Shown here: piece by piece, positions 47,210 to 59,200 of the stretch
How the letters are laid out: every line of letters starts with the position of its first letter
How positions within the stretch are numbered: the first letter of the stretch is position 1
Notes under the pieces: generated by a model
What the model was told of the DNA's origin: nothing
Seen by the model: the letters and a program-made list of their open reading frames with translations, nothing else
The model's database searches: none
Program-made: the position numbers and the translations under genes
NCBI RefSeq assembly: GCF_004193775.1
Contig: NC_041002.1
Coordinates: 37,235,112-37,299,111 of the forward strand
DNA length: 64,000 bases
Direction of reading: 5' to 3'
Source: Glycine soja
Lineage: Eukaryota > Streptophyta > Magnoliopsida > Fabales > Fabaceae

Positions 47210-47431
47210 TCATGCTTGAGTTTGGGGTATAGCATTGAAAATGATGTTCTTGCGGTGACAACTACGGTGGCAACCGCAACAAGCACATAAGAAAGTGTCC
47301 TCACCAATGAGAAACTCAAGACAACCATCATAGGTGACTCGACCAAGTGTTGTTGCATGGTTGTGTAGACATTACCTGTAGGTCACCACCTCATTTGTTG
47401 GTAGTGGTTGGTTGGTGTTGATATTAGACAT
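47210..47431 (-). pseudogene. MINI ZINC FINGER / ZF-HD-like protein, one premature stop
   Basis: From ATG 47431 (MSNINTNQPLPTNEVVTYR) the frame gives a 73-residue ZF-HD zinc-finger protein without a homeodomain, the MINI ZINC FINGER (MIF) layout. The only break is TAA at 47372-47374 (codon 20), exactly where the family has Glu in 'Y(R/G)EC'. Beyond it all the family marks follow: C..NHA (CLHNHATTLG), YDGCLEF, and the final CACCGCHRSCHRK. Here Phe of the usual 'CHR.FHR' is Cys. The natural stop is TGA at 47210. MIF proteins are nuclear and act by binding ZF-HD transcription factors and blocking their DNA binding in hormone and floral development. Whether this copy is dead, read through, or the stop is a polymorphism or assembly error cannot be told here. 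Confidence 0.8.
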
Positions 47432-47599
47432 GGTGAAATTAAGGAACAAGTTAATTGATGGATGGAAGGATGTGTATGCATTTGCGTTGAGGGAAAAAGG
47501 CTTAAATAGAATGGTGGTGGAGGAATATGAGTGTATGTGTCCACTTGGAATATGGTCTTGATGCATGTTGTGATGTGTCTCATCTGAATCCTAAAACGT

Positions 47600-48600
47600 G
47601 TCTTATTACACCATATTATAATTTATGAATGAAGGAAAAAAAACATTGCTTTAAATAAATAAATATTAATTAATTTTACTTTATTTAATGATATTATCTT
47701 AAAAATAATTTTCTTTTAATTGAAAATTTATTTTTAATGACTTTTTATTTAATTTTTAATATCAAGAATCAATAAGAAAAATAGAAAAAAATATTTTTTA
47801 AATAAGATTGGTAAAATTAACAATATTAACTAACTTCTTTAATTAGTATCGATGTTATATAATATATTAAAATATTAATTGTTAATTTTGATCTTAAGAT
47901 TATTTATTTATTTATTTTATACTATCAAAAGGTTCTAGTTAAGTTAGTTAGGTAATGTGAAAGATTTTTTTTTTTTTTGTATTGACAAATGTTAGTTGTA
48001 ACTATTTATTTTTGTTAGTGGGAGATTCAAACTCACAAATCATCATTTTCTTCTTCTTTCATCACCGAACCAATCATATAATTCTTTAATATTTTTTTAA
48101 AAAACTTTTATAAAGAATCACTAAGTTTTTTGTATCAACAAATTTTAATTGTTAGTTGTTAGTTTTTTTTCAACTTCATAATAATATTTTTTTCATATTT
48201 TATAAACTTCATAGTACTTATTATTTGTGTTAGCTTCTTATGGATATTTTTTCACAAATTATAATAATAATTTAATATTTACATAATAATAAAAAAAATT
48301 ACTTCCAGGTTTTATATTAAGGTGATCATTAATTGTTATCTGATGCAATTTTTTTCATTAAATTATCTTGTGTTCTTTTGTTTTGTCATAACTCCTATAG
48401 TAATATCCAATTAACTAATGCGGTTGAAAAGTCAAAATTGAACATGGAATGAGTGATTATGATATTTAATTTATGATGGTTCATTTAATTTGCATATATT
48501 AATGAGTTTTTTTATTATATTAATATATGGTCATTTATCGACTCTTGCTAATCTTTTCTTCTAATTTATTGCATCTTTATGTTAGGTCATATCTCATTTT
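47600..48600. other. Intergenic, very AT-rich
   Basis: AT-rich with T runs and two 'TGTTAGTTGTTAGTT' phrases. No gene or clear repeat is seen. Confidence 0.5.
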
Positions 48601-48607
48601 TATGCGT

Positions 48608-48627
48608 CCCCCCCCCCCCCCCCCCCC

Positions 48628-48692
<65 letters not shown>
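48608..48692. repeat. Compound microsatellite C21-(CA)n-(TA)n
   Basis: Twenty-one C residues (48608-48628), a GCG junction, about 19 CA units, then about 11 TA units. Confidence 0.95.
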
Positions 48693-48882
48693 TAAAAAGT
48701 CACATACATGACTTTTTAAGTATTCAAGTACTATTAAATTTTGACCCTTTATTTATGATTGTATGATCTAGATTTAATTCTTTCACTCTTATATAAAATA
48801 TTTTTCTCTCATAATATATCATAGAGAAATTAAATGTTAAATTATTGATTTAAACATTGCTTCAATGTAAAGATAAAAGGGT

Positions 48883-49768
48883 ATAGAGTCATTTTCGTCC
48901 TCAAATGTTAGAGCATTGACAAATTCGTTTCCGAAAGACGAAAATTCAAATTTTAGTTCTCAAAAGTGAAAAAGTGCGACAAATCTATATGTCTGACAAC
49001 TTTCGTTTGTTACTGTTAATGAAAGAGTCTACATGACATATTCAGGGACGACTTTGTCAGCCTTCTACAATGTCAGGGACAAAAATGACTATTTACTCAA
49101 AATATAATTTAATTTTCATCTCCTGACTCCCCTCCTTTTTTAATCGTTGCAAGTATAATATTACAATAAATACTTTTAAAAAATAGGAAAAAACAAGCAT
49201 AATTTAGAACAAACATAATATTGATTAATAAGCATAATCTGTCTATTGGTCTGAAATTTCTAATGTGATAGTATCTTACCCAAAATATGAGACTCAAACA
49301 AAAATGCACAACCATTAAGTTAATCCTTACAAAAAAAATGAAAGTCAACTTGGTTTTGTCACTACCTAATGTTATCACCATAAAAATTTTAGAGCAATAG
49401 AAAAATTATGGTTATTAATCAATATTATGCTTATTAGTATGTTTGTTCTAACTTATGTTTGTTTTCCTATTTTTTTAAGTATTTAGTGTAATGTTATGTT
49501 TGCAACGATTTAAAAAGGGAAAATATGAATATTAAATTATATTTTGAGTAAATAGTCATTTCGTCTTTGAATGTGTAATCCGTTGACAAATTTGTCCCTT
49601 AATATATCACGTATACTCTTTCATTAACGATAACAAATGGAAGTTAATGGATAGATGCATTTTTCGCATTTTTTCCCTTTTAGGGACTAAAATTTGAATT
49701 TTTATCTTTCCGAGACGAATTTATCAGGGCTTATACATTTAGAGATGAAAATGATTATTTGCCCTAAA
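48883..49768. mobile_element. Large foldback element with ~0.36 kb arms
   Basis: The left arm (48883-49250) and right arm (49400-49768) are inverted copies, centre near 49325. Landmarks are the complement of 49085-49110 ('GAGTAAATAGTCATTTTTGT') at 49548, and 'AATATTGATTAATAAGCATA' (49220) against 'TTATTAATCAATATTATGCT' (49411). Each arm's outer part is itself a smaller inverted repeat (48883-49100 and 49548-49768), so there is a hairpin within a hairpin. It is non-coding. Related arm sequence recurs at 51170-51360 and 51720-51890. Confidence 0.65.
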
Positions 49769-50239
49769 AAATTGTGGTAATAAAATTATATTGCATAGGT
49801 TAAAGAAATTATACATATCAACTAATAAAGATATATAATTTTAATCACCTCTAATTTATCCACATCCTGCCCGTCTGTCCATATCTAGAATATAAAAAGT
49901 CATAATTTAAAGCATGAAAAAATTTCTGGATCAATGCATGACTAGTTTGAAATTTGATCACAAATCAACAACTTGAAAAATGTGACCTTATATTGACCTT
50001 AAGGACTTATTTGTATGGTATAGTAGTACAAGACTTCTAGGAGTTAATAGGCTCCTCCTAGCTAATCACTATCAAGGCATCGAGATTTGTAATATTTATT
50101 ATTAAATCAAAGAAGTTCTGCTTAAGATTTTCCCCTCCAATTCTACATGCATTCTCCTGCCCATAATGTGGCATACAATCACATGCTCATGTTAAGCTAT
50201 CCATGCAGATTGTTGATAATTTAATTAATTTTTATTATT

Positions 50240-51010
50240 ATATTTGAATGTCATGTTGTATAAGACATTAAATGTGAATTGGTTGTATTTGATGTTGCTC
50301 CATGTGGAGCTTCTAGGCCTTGGATCTTCTTCATCAATGGAGTCCTTTGCTTCTTGAAGTTTAATGGCAGCGGAATGGAGAAGGAAGAAAGATGATTGGA
50401 GACGCCACTTCAAAGAGAAGATGAGTCAAACACAAGCTCACCACCATAGGAAGTCATGGATAAGAGCTTGAAGGAGGAGGAGGAGATGAGGGGAGGGAGA
50501 AGGAGAGAAGGAGAGAAGGAGCACGAAATTTTGTGCCTCCAATGAGGTCTGAACTTTGAAGTGTAATTCTCAAATGATCAAAGTTGAAAAAAAATGCACA
50601 CACGTGTCCTTTATTTATAGCCTAAGTGTCACACAAAATTGGAGGAAAATTTGAATTTCTATTCAAATTTTACTTGAATTTGAAATTGAATTTATGGAGC
50701 CAAAATTTCACTAATTATGATTAGTGAATTTTGGTTATGGTTCAGCCTACTAATCCAAGACCAAGTCTAAGATTCTCCACTAAGTGTGCTTAGGTGTCAT
50801 GAGGCATGTAAAGCATGAAGGACATACAAAAAGTGTGACTATATAATGTGGCAATAGGGTGTAGCAAGCAAATGCTCACCTCTCCCTCTAAAATTTAATT
50901 GGATTGGGCTTCTCCCAATTCAATTAAATTTATTTTCCAATACACACATCAAATATTCACGTAATGCATGTGAAATTACAAAATTACTCCTAATACAAAA
51001 ACTAGTGCAT
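50240..51010. repeat. Unclassified dispersed-repeat-like segment
   Basis: Less AT-rich than its surroundings, with a purine-rich tract at 50465-50525 (GGAGGAGGAGGAGATGAGGG). Its composition and abrupt edges suggest a transposon fragment of a legume-type dispersed repeat. This is an impression from family resemblance, not a demonstrated boundary. The minus-strand frame at 50225-50413 is not convincing. Confidence 0.3.
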
Positions 51011-51054
51011 CAATCATTATAAATTTATCCAAATTATAATAATTAGTCACAATC

Positions 51055-51360
51055 TACTATCATTTGGATAGTAGAAGTGAAATATGAGATATGTTTATCT
51101 TTTATTTATAGTATATTATGACTAATTATTATAATTTGGATAAATTTGTAATGATTGGTAAATTGTTACAATGTTTATTATTTTGGTACATTGATAGATG
51201 GTTTATTTTGGATAATTTCTATTGTGATAAACAAATTATGGTTGTTAATCAATATTATGGTTATTATTATGTTTGTTTTAAATTATGTTTGTTTCCCTAT
51301 TTTTTTAAGTAATTATTATATTGTTATGCTTGCAATAATAAAAAAGCAGAAAAATTTACC
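51055..51360. repeat. Diverged copy of the foldback arm
   Basis: 'TTAATCAATATTATGGTTAT' and 'AATTATGTTTGTTTCCCTAT' repeat the right arm at 49411-49470 in the same direction. Left of it a short hairpin pairs 51024-51055 with 51117-51163 (ATTATAATTTGGATAAATTT). Confidence 0.55.
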
Positions 51361-51409
51361 CTAAAATTATATTTTACCCCTAAATGAAATGAAATTTGGG
51401 GTTTAACAA

Positions 51410-51668
51410 ATTAGTCCAATAGAAACATATTGATATTTTTGTCTAACAAAAAATTTTTGACATTTACATCCAATAAAAAATTACTGACATTTTGATACAA
51501 TAGAAAATTACTAACATTTTGGTCCAATAATGGTAATTTACTCACATTTTGGTCCTATGAAAACGTACTAACATTTTGGTAAAAAAAAATTACTAACATT
51601 TTCATCCAATAAAAAATTACTGACATTTAGATCCAATAATGGTAACTTACTAACATTTTCGTCCAATT
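51410..51668. repeat. Degenerate minisatellite, ~35-base unit, about 7-8 copies
   Basis: The phrase 'GGTCCAATA(G/A)(A)AAATTACTAACATTTT' recurs every ~30-40 bases (for example 51473, 51511, 51549, 51586, 51623) with substitutions and small indels. It is non-coding. Confidence 0.75.
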
Positions 51669-52300
51669 TATTCAGCAGTCATGTTAGCAATCAATTTTGT
51701 GACATTTTTGTCCCTCTGTGCCACATAGGCTCTCTCATTAATAGTAAGTGATAGAAGTTAACGGATGGATGGATTTGTTGCACTTTTTACACTTTCAGGG
51801 ACTAAAAATTGATTTTTCATCTTTCAAGAATGAATTTGTCAAAGATTTACACATTCAGTGACAAAAATGACTATTTACCCTTCTTTCAATCCTTCCTCAC
51901 TGTAGCAATAGAGACCATGGGCAAATTTCAAGAAACCCAAGGTACAAAGTCCTTCACTGTCTCTGCAAAGTGAACCTTTCTTTTTTACTTTATCTATGAG
52001 AACACTTAAGGGAACTTCCTCTATAAATGATGGGTCTTTGCTTCCTGCATACCATTTTTGCTTCTTGCACCCCTAAAAGTTTTAATATCCCCAGCTTACC
52101 CTTCTCCCCTCTCCCTTCACTCACCCTCTTTTCTCCATCTTCCTCTTCCTATCTCCTCTCCTTGTGCATTACTGAAACCAAGGCCTTGCACCACTACGAC
52201 CTAGGCCTCATGTTATCACGACTAGGGCCATCGCACCATATTTTTCCATGGACGCAATATCGCGTCTCACCTTCCTTGCGCCTCTGTAGCCACTACAGAA
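51669..52300. other. Left flank of the CACTA element
   Basis: 51720-51890 holds a copy of the outer part of the large foldback arm. 52030-52300 holds a CT-rich segment with 'CCATTTTTGCTTCTTGCACC', which has an inverted counterpart right of the CACTA element (about 62500-62570). The 98-codon frame at 52027-52323 lies in this repeat and is not called. Confidence 0.4.
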
Positions 52301-52524
52301 TCTCAAATGTGAAAGTTGGCTAATAAATGTATTATGGATTGCTCAATCTAGAATTACAAAAGCATAATTCCATAATCCCAAATCTGGAAGCTGCCCAACA
52401 ATGTTTTGAATTGAGTAATCCATAATACAAATGTTTCATAAGTATATCAAGTAATTTGAAATGCATTTCTAGATTACCTAATATACTTACGAAATGAGTT
52501 TTCCAATAAATATCAGGTTTTTAC

Positions 52525-52880
52525 CAAAACCAATGTTAAGTTATGCCTACAACATTGATTTTTACAAAACTCGATTTCAGTATATACATACAACATCAGT
52601 TTTTAGTAAAAACCGATGTTGATTTGTACTCCCCAACATCAGTTTTTACGAAAAATCGATGTTGATTTGTACTCCCCAACATCGGTTTTTACTAAAAATC
52701 GATGTTGTGTTCTTCTAACCAACATCGGGTTTTGCTAAAAGTTGATGTTGTGTTCTGCTGAACAACATCGGTTTTTTAGAAACCGATGTTGTGAGTCCAG
52801 CTTAACATTGATTTTTGTAAAAGCCGATGTTGTTTGTAAACATCAACATCAGTTTTCAAATAAAACCGATGTTGTTTATT
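52525..52880. repeat. Left subterminal hairpin array of the CACTA element
   Basis: About eight palindromic units spaced ~45 bases apart, each of the form CAACATC(A/G)GTTTTT...AAAACCGATGTTG. In characterised En/Spm elements such subterminal repeats bind the TNPA-type protein. That role here is inferred. Confidence 0.85.
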
Positions 52881-53109
52881 GGATTTTTTTAATTACCCAA
52901 AATTAACCTGCAAATTAAAAATCAGATCCACAACAGATAATTTTCAGTTTGTTTTTAAGCAATTTTAGCAAAAATTCCATAAAAATTGAATATTTACTAT
53001 GAATTAAAAGAATATTTAATGTGCATACATGAAATGAATTGTAAAAAAATGTAAATTAACTAAACTAAAATTCTAAAATTACTTTAACACTAATTGTTTC
53101 ATTTTTAAC

Positions 53110-56070
53110 TTTCAAATAATAGGTTGCCCACTGGATACGAAGTGTCTTCATTCTCTCTGGTTCCAATGGTCTAACATCATTGAAATACTACATGATATAA
53201 TAAAATATAAGTTAATAATATATAATACCAATTATAACAAAATGAATTACATTTGAACTAAACAATTACCACTTCCCAATGATTCTTGAAACTTCCTAAG
53301 ACTATAGTTGATATCTAGTGCATGATGTAGTACCCACACTCAGTGCTTCCTTTTTGTCTATTACACTAAATACATTATGAAATTTAGATATTCAATGTTA
53401 AGTACAAATTAGTTTACACAGTAATAAAATATAATTAGAAGCATTGTTTAAATGACTTACTGTAACAACAATCCACCTAGCAACAACCTTCGATTTACTT
53501 TGTGGAGTATCATCAAATCCTTTCAAAGCATTGTTCAATACAAATATGGATGCGTATTGTACAATTAAAATATTGATGTTCCCGACTAATGCTAATGTAA
53601 ATGTATTGGAAAATATAACTGACTTGTTAATAATTTCTTTCAGGTAGTTGTTTGGCCTATTGTGCAAGGAACAATACCAAATGACAACATTTTCCTTAGG
53701 CAAAATGACAAACATTTTCCAATGTACACTATAGTGGAGAACAATAAGTTACTATATAGCTTAGATTATTTAAATTCATTTGTTCAGTTTAACTTACCCA
53801 CTCAAGTAGGCTCCTCGGTACATATCCCTCTTTCAAGTCTGCATCCAGTTCTTAATATAACTTTCTGATTCAAATTGTGATTACCCAGATCTCTATATGG
53901 ATTGTGGCTCGAAGAATCCATACACATCGGCATTTCCCGTTCACATACTTGTCTCAGTCATATGCCTATTGTTGTTAAAATAAAATAAATTATGTATGAA
54001 TTTAAAACAATAAGTTAGGTAGTAAACAATAATGTAAAGTGACTTACAGAATCCACAAGTGTATAACAAAGATGCTAAGACATTGACCATTGTGTGCTAT
54101 TTCAGACAGATCTTCATGCTTTATGTACAGGGGGAAGTTGTCATTAAACATCCCAAACACGGTAGCATCCCACATAACCTGCAACAGCTTTAGAAAAAGG
54201 TGTGGGATGGTCAATGTCATCAAATATAAAAGATCATCGACATCATGATCCGACCTATCTGTGGGGTTTGTTGGTCCCACAACTCTCTGTTTATCCAACA
54301 TAGTTAATTAACATAATTTAATAATAGTGAACACTTTAATTGGAAAAAAAATCATTTAATGACATTGAAATACTTGTTTTGAGTAACGCTTGACAAGATG
54401 TGTCGGCCAAGCAAGGAAGATGTTAAGTGTTTGCCCCACTAACTGAACCTCTTGAGTGGGTACTGGAATGCGAGCATCTGCATCTCGAACTTCCTCAACA
54501 CCAACCTTGACTTGATCATTGTCCAAAGGGATGTTGAGAATAGTGGTGGAACCCTCATAAAGTCTTCATAGGGCAATCAGGCGGGGAGGATTTTCTTCGA
54601 TGTATAATCCACATTTCTCTAAGTCACCTGTGTCTGGGTCGTTCCCTAAGGGATCAACACAACTCTCCTTTATGCTTACATGAGCAAATGAAGGACCAAC
54701 CTCATGCTCAGGAGGCAATGCGAGTCCCTGTGATTGCATTTGTGATTGAAACTGAGACTGCATCTAGCTGAAAGACAACATTAGTTGTCGAGCCATTTTT
54801 CTGTGATCAACTCCTCTAGCCGGTCCCTGATTTTTTACGTCAGCTGCTCCAGGTCTCCAGGAGCCATGGACTAAGACGTGCGGGAGGTCCTTGGAGTCAG
54901 TCCAAAGTATTGTTTGATCGTGACACCAGCTCCAGTAGCACAGACACGACTAGAGTGTTCTGGTCGCCCAATGGAAGCAGTCAATACATCCTGACGACCA
55001 TGGGCAACAAAGGAACCCTGTAAGGCCTGCTCCTCCAAGGAATCCTATAACGAACACATTTATTGGTTTACTCAATCAAACAATAAATATAAATAATTGC
55101 AATCGACAATTGAAAGTGACTTACAATCTCGACAGAAATTTCCTTTGGTGCCTGAGATGTCATTTGGCCAGTTTTCTTGGTGCGGGCCATCTTCCATTTC
55201 ACGTGTCGTCTAATGGGAGATGGAGGATCAATGACAGTGCAGTGCTTCTGGATTTAGCTGCTTCCTCTAGTTGTTTCTTTTTCTTCTCCTGCATCAACTT
55301 GTTTTCTAGATATTTATAACCCCCACGAGACAACACGTGAGAGACAATGTTCTGTTTCTGAATGGTCCGTGCCTTCTTTTGCACATCCTTTAAAAATTAT
55401 ACATTATCTAAAGTTATTATTACTAACAATAATACATAGATTTAAAGTTTAAAACAATGAAAATAAAAAAACTTACCTCCCACGAAGGGTCTCTACGGCT
55501 TTGACAAATTAGGTCCACTTCTCCTTGCTAATGTCATACTTTTCACATATAGTGTCATCAACACCGTCCTTGTCGGCTCCAAGTGCCCATTTCGATGTCA
55601 AATCAGACTTAAACTGTCTTCACCGCTCGTCCATGGTCTGAAGTATTTTCTTTTTCGTCCTCAAATCAGATGCTTCAGGGATGTCAAATTCAGCATGATA
55701 AACGAAAATTACATTTTATTGTTAGTAAATTACAATTTGATTGTTAATCAACTACATGCAACATTTAACTAAAATATCTGAATATCCTCCCATATCAAAT
55801 CCTTATGGACAGTAGGGACTTGTTTCCAATTCTCAAATTTGACATCCACCTTATCGCGAGCGACAATCCCCAAATATGTTCTTAACTTCTTTCTATGGGG
55901 TCGTCAACTTTCCCAGTTCCAGGATCCACATGGATCAGGGGTCTCTTTGCCCCAACTGGTCTAGTAGCCAATGATCTCAGCCATGTCACTTTTCTTGTTC
56001 GCTTCAAGGTAGAAGCGGAATATGATTCTGAATCAATAGGAGGAGGAGGTCAGCTGGGTGGTGTAACCAT
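53110..56070 (-). pseudogene. CACTA second gene: transposase-like N-part and Ulp1 protease domain
   Basis: The gene starts at ATG 56070 (MVTPPS) and is spliced in several exons. Order: a basic N-terminus ('LKRTRKVTWLRSLATRPVGA'); a plant En/Spm 'transposase_24'-like region ('FKSDLTSKWALGADKDGVDD', about 55590; 'YLENKLMQEKKKKQLEEAA', about 55290); a linker ('LALPPEHEVGPSFAHV', about 54700); 'DDLLYLMTLTIPHLFLKLLQ' (about 54200); and a Ulp1/C48 cysteine-protease domain. The domain shows 'VYGFFEPQS' and 'SESYIKNWMQ' (about 53850), catalytic His in HWKMFVILPKEN (about 53700), 'CSLHNRPNN' with Asn for the usual Asp, catalytic Cys in TECGYYIMH (about 53310), and 'RIQWATYYLKVKNET' at the end (about 53130). 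Stops interrupt nearly every exon, and a one-base loss lies near 55895. Confidence 0.75.
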
Positions 56071-56233
56071 TTGACTGTTAAGAAAAAAAACATTAATTTT
56101 AAAGATGATCACAAAACTATATTATGTTATGTAATTGAATGGACTGACATCAAGTACATATAAAAATAAATTACATTAGACGATGTTAATTAATTCTCCT
56201 TCATCATGATCATTACGATTGGCATGAACGTTG

Positions 56234-59200
56234 TCACTTCTTCTTCTCCGACGATGTTAGGCAAGATTTGTGTGGACAAAGGACTGACATAATTATCAAT
56301 GAGTGAATCATCATCTTCAACATTAACACCAATTGTTTTCCCTGTAGAACCACTGACCACCTTTCATCACAAGGGTCTTGAACATAAAACACATGTTTAG
56401 CTTGTCCTGCCATGATGAAAGGGTCATTCTGGTAAACGAGATTCTTAAGATCTACCAAAGTAAATCCTAAATCATCGGTCCACACACCGATATTGTTGTC
56501 AATCCGCTTACATTTGAAAACACAAATTGTGAATTTGACATAATTAAGCTCTCATATTTCTTCAATGAAACCAAAGTAAGGGATGGAAGCTACACGGGGA
56601 TTGTCATCGTGTACACTCATAAAGTGTTGAGATTCAGCCCTTAGAGTAACCTCACTGTTTTGCATTGTACTTTTCTCGTCTTGTGCTTTTGTATAGAAAG
56701 AATACTTGTTTATATCGTATCCTTGCCAAGTTATAACATTTCTTTTTGGGCCATCTGGTAGCTTTCTTAACGTTTCAGAAGCATTATCATCACCAAAGAT
56801 TGTATCTTTAAACCAATTTAAGAAAGTCTTGTTATGCTCTTTCAACACCCTTTTCGACATTTTTGGACTACTTTCCTTCACTAAACCTTCATGGCGAACT
56901 ATGTAAGGAAAAACTTCATTACTGTTATTCAATACATACAAATGAGCTTGTTGCAAATCTTCTAGACTTGGAGTGATAACATGCAGTCCTCTTGAACCCT
57001 TACCTCCGACTCTTTCATCATGTCGAGACTCGAGAAGCCCAACAAGTTTTGCCTTTTCAATGTACGCTGAACAAAACTCAATAGTTTCTTTTGCAATGTA
57101 CCTTTCCATAATAGAGGCTTCAAGACGGTGTAGATTCTTTGTATACCCTATTAAAATCTTCATGTATTGCTCAACCGGGTACATCCACCGCAAATAACAG
57201 GACCCTAACATTTGATTTCTCTCACTAGATGAATAATCATGTGAACCATGATGTCGAAGAATACAAAAGGAAAATACATCTCCAACTAACACAATATAAT
57301 GATAGTCTTGTTTTCCAACTCATCTAACTTCACAGGATCAAGGACACTGTTATATATGGCATTGAAGAAAAAGCACAACCGAGTTATGGCATGCCTGACT
57401 TTGTTAAGCAAAATGTCTCATATGGCCACGACTAACAATTGTTGCATTAAGACGTGACAATCGTGAGACTTTAAGCCTTTTAACTTTAGATCTTTCAACT
57501 GCACAAGGCTCTTAATATTTGAAGAGTATCCTTGTGGGACTTTGACATGGTGCAAACACTGACAAAAACTCATCTTCTCCTCTTTGGACAAAGTATGAAA
57601 AGCAGGAGGTGAGTATATTTTGTTATCATTAGACCTTGGATGTAACTGAGCTCGTATACCCATCTCAGCTAGATCTTGATGAGTATTCAAACCATCTTTT
57701 GTCTTGCCTTGAATGTTAAGGATCATCCCAATGACGCTATCACAGACAATTTTCTCTATATGCATAACATCAATACAATGTTTAACATCTAGATTGGACC
57801 AATAAGGAATATCAAACAAAATAGACCTTTTCTTCCATATGCAACTCTTACTTTTATCCTTCTTTTGCGTCTTTCCAAAAATAGTATTCTAGTGTTCAAC
57901 CCGCTAAAAAACCTACTGACCAATTAATGGTATCGACACACTTTCATGCTCTTGACTTCCATTAAAAGCTTTTTTCAATTGCTGGTAAGGGTGATAAGGT
58001 GTCAAAAAACGTCAATGCCTAGTCTATACTATTTTTCTACCATGTTTCAGTTGTACGTAGCTTGTGCCTTCTTCACAGATGGGACATGGACGATGACCCT
58101 TAACACTATACCCGCTCAAATTCCCACATGTTGGAAAGTCATTATTGGTATTAAAAAGCATTGCACGCAAAACAAAAGTCTCATCTCGAAACCCATCAAA
58201 CACTAAATCCCCCTCATCCCATAACTTTCTCAAGTCTTCAATCAAGGCACTGAGATAAACATCGATGTCATTTCCTGGCTATCTTGGGCCCAATATCATC
58301 ATAGACAACATCATGTATTTTCACTTCATGCACAACCAAGGAGACAAGTTGTAAATTACTAACAAATCTAGCCAAGAACTGTGTTGAGTGCTTAAACTGC
58401 CATATGGATTCATTCCATCAGTGGCAAGTCCAAGCCTAAGATTTCTTGTCTTTTTTTCGAAATCCAGATACAAACAATCAATCTTCTTCCACCAGGAGGA
58501 ATCAGCCGGATTACAACACATTCCATCGTAGTTTCTCCCATTTGCATGCCTGTAAGGTCTTTTGTGTCATCTCCATTAGCAAACAGGCGCTTAAACATTG
58601 GAATGATTGGAAGATACCTCAACACCTTTGCTTGGGGTCCTTTCTTTGAGTTTTCGTCATTACTACACTCGTCATCATCCTTCACTTTGTACTGTGATAC
58701 CCCACACCTAGGGAATTTGTGCATTTCTTTAAACTCATGTCTGTACAGTATGCAATCATTAGGATAAGCATGAATCTTCTGATACTTCATACCCATCGGA
58801 CACAATATCTTCTTCGCTTGATAGTAATTTTTTGGCAACGTGTTTTCCTCTGGAAGCATATCATGCACTACTTGAAGCAGTAAGCTGAAGCTTTTGTTAC
58901 TCCACCCATATCTGGTCTTGACATTAACTAGACTTAACACCACTAACAACAGCGTCAACGAATTGTTGCACCCCGAATACAAAGGCTTCTTTGAATCAAT
59001 TTGCAATGTATCATACATAGAGGCATGTGCTTGCTGAAAAGACTCTTGTCCATGATCACGAATCATATCCTCTAAGCGATCTCTCATTTCTACATCAAAC
59101 GGTTCAGATTAGGACCCCCTCTGCATGTCTGTCAATTCACCATGTCATATCCATGTTGTATAATTCTTCTTAATCCCATCACATACTAGATGTTCCCATA

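Noticed and set aside
52027..52323. 98-codon Ser/Pro/Leu-rich ORF
   Set aside because: It lies in a CT-rich repeated flank of the CACTA element whose counterpart on the other side also gives a chance ORF.
53662..53868. 68-codon plus-strand ORF
   Set aside because: Antisense shadow of the Ulp1-domain exons of the CACTA element.
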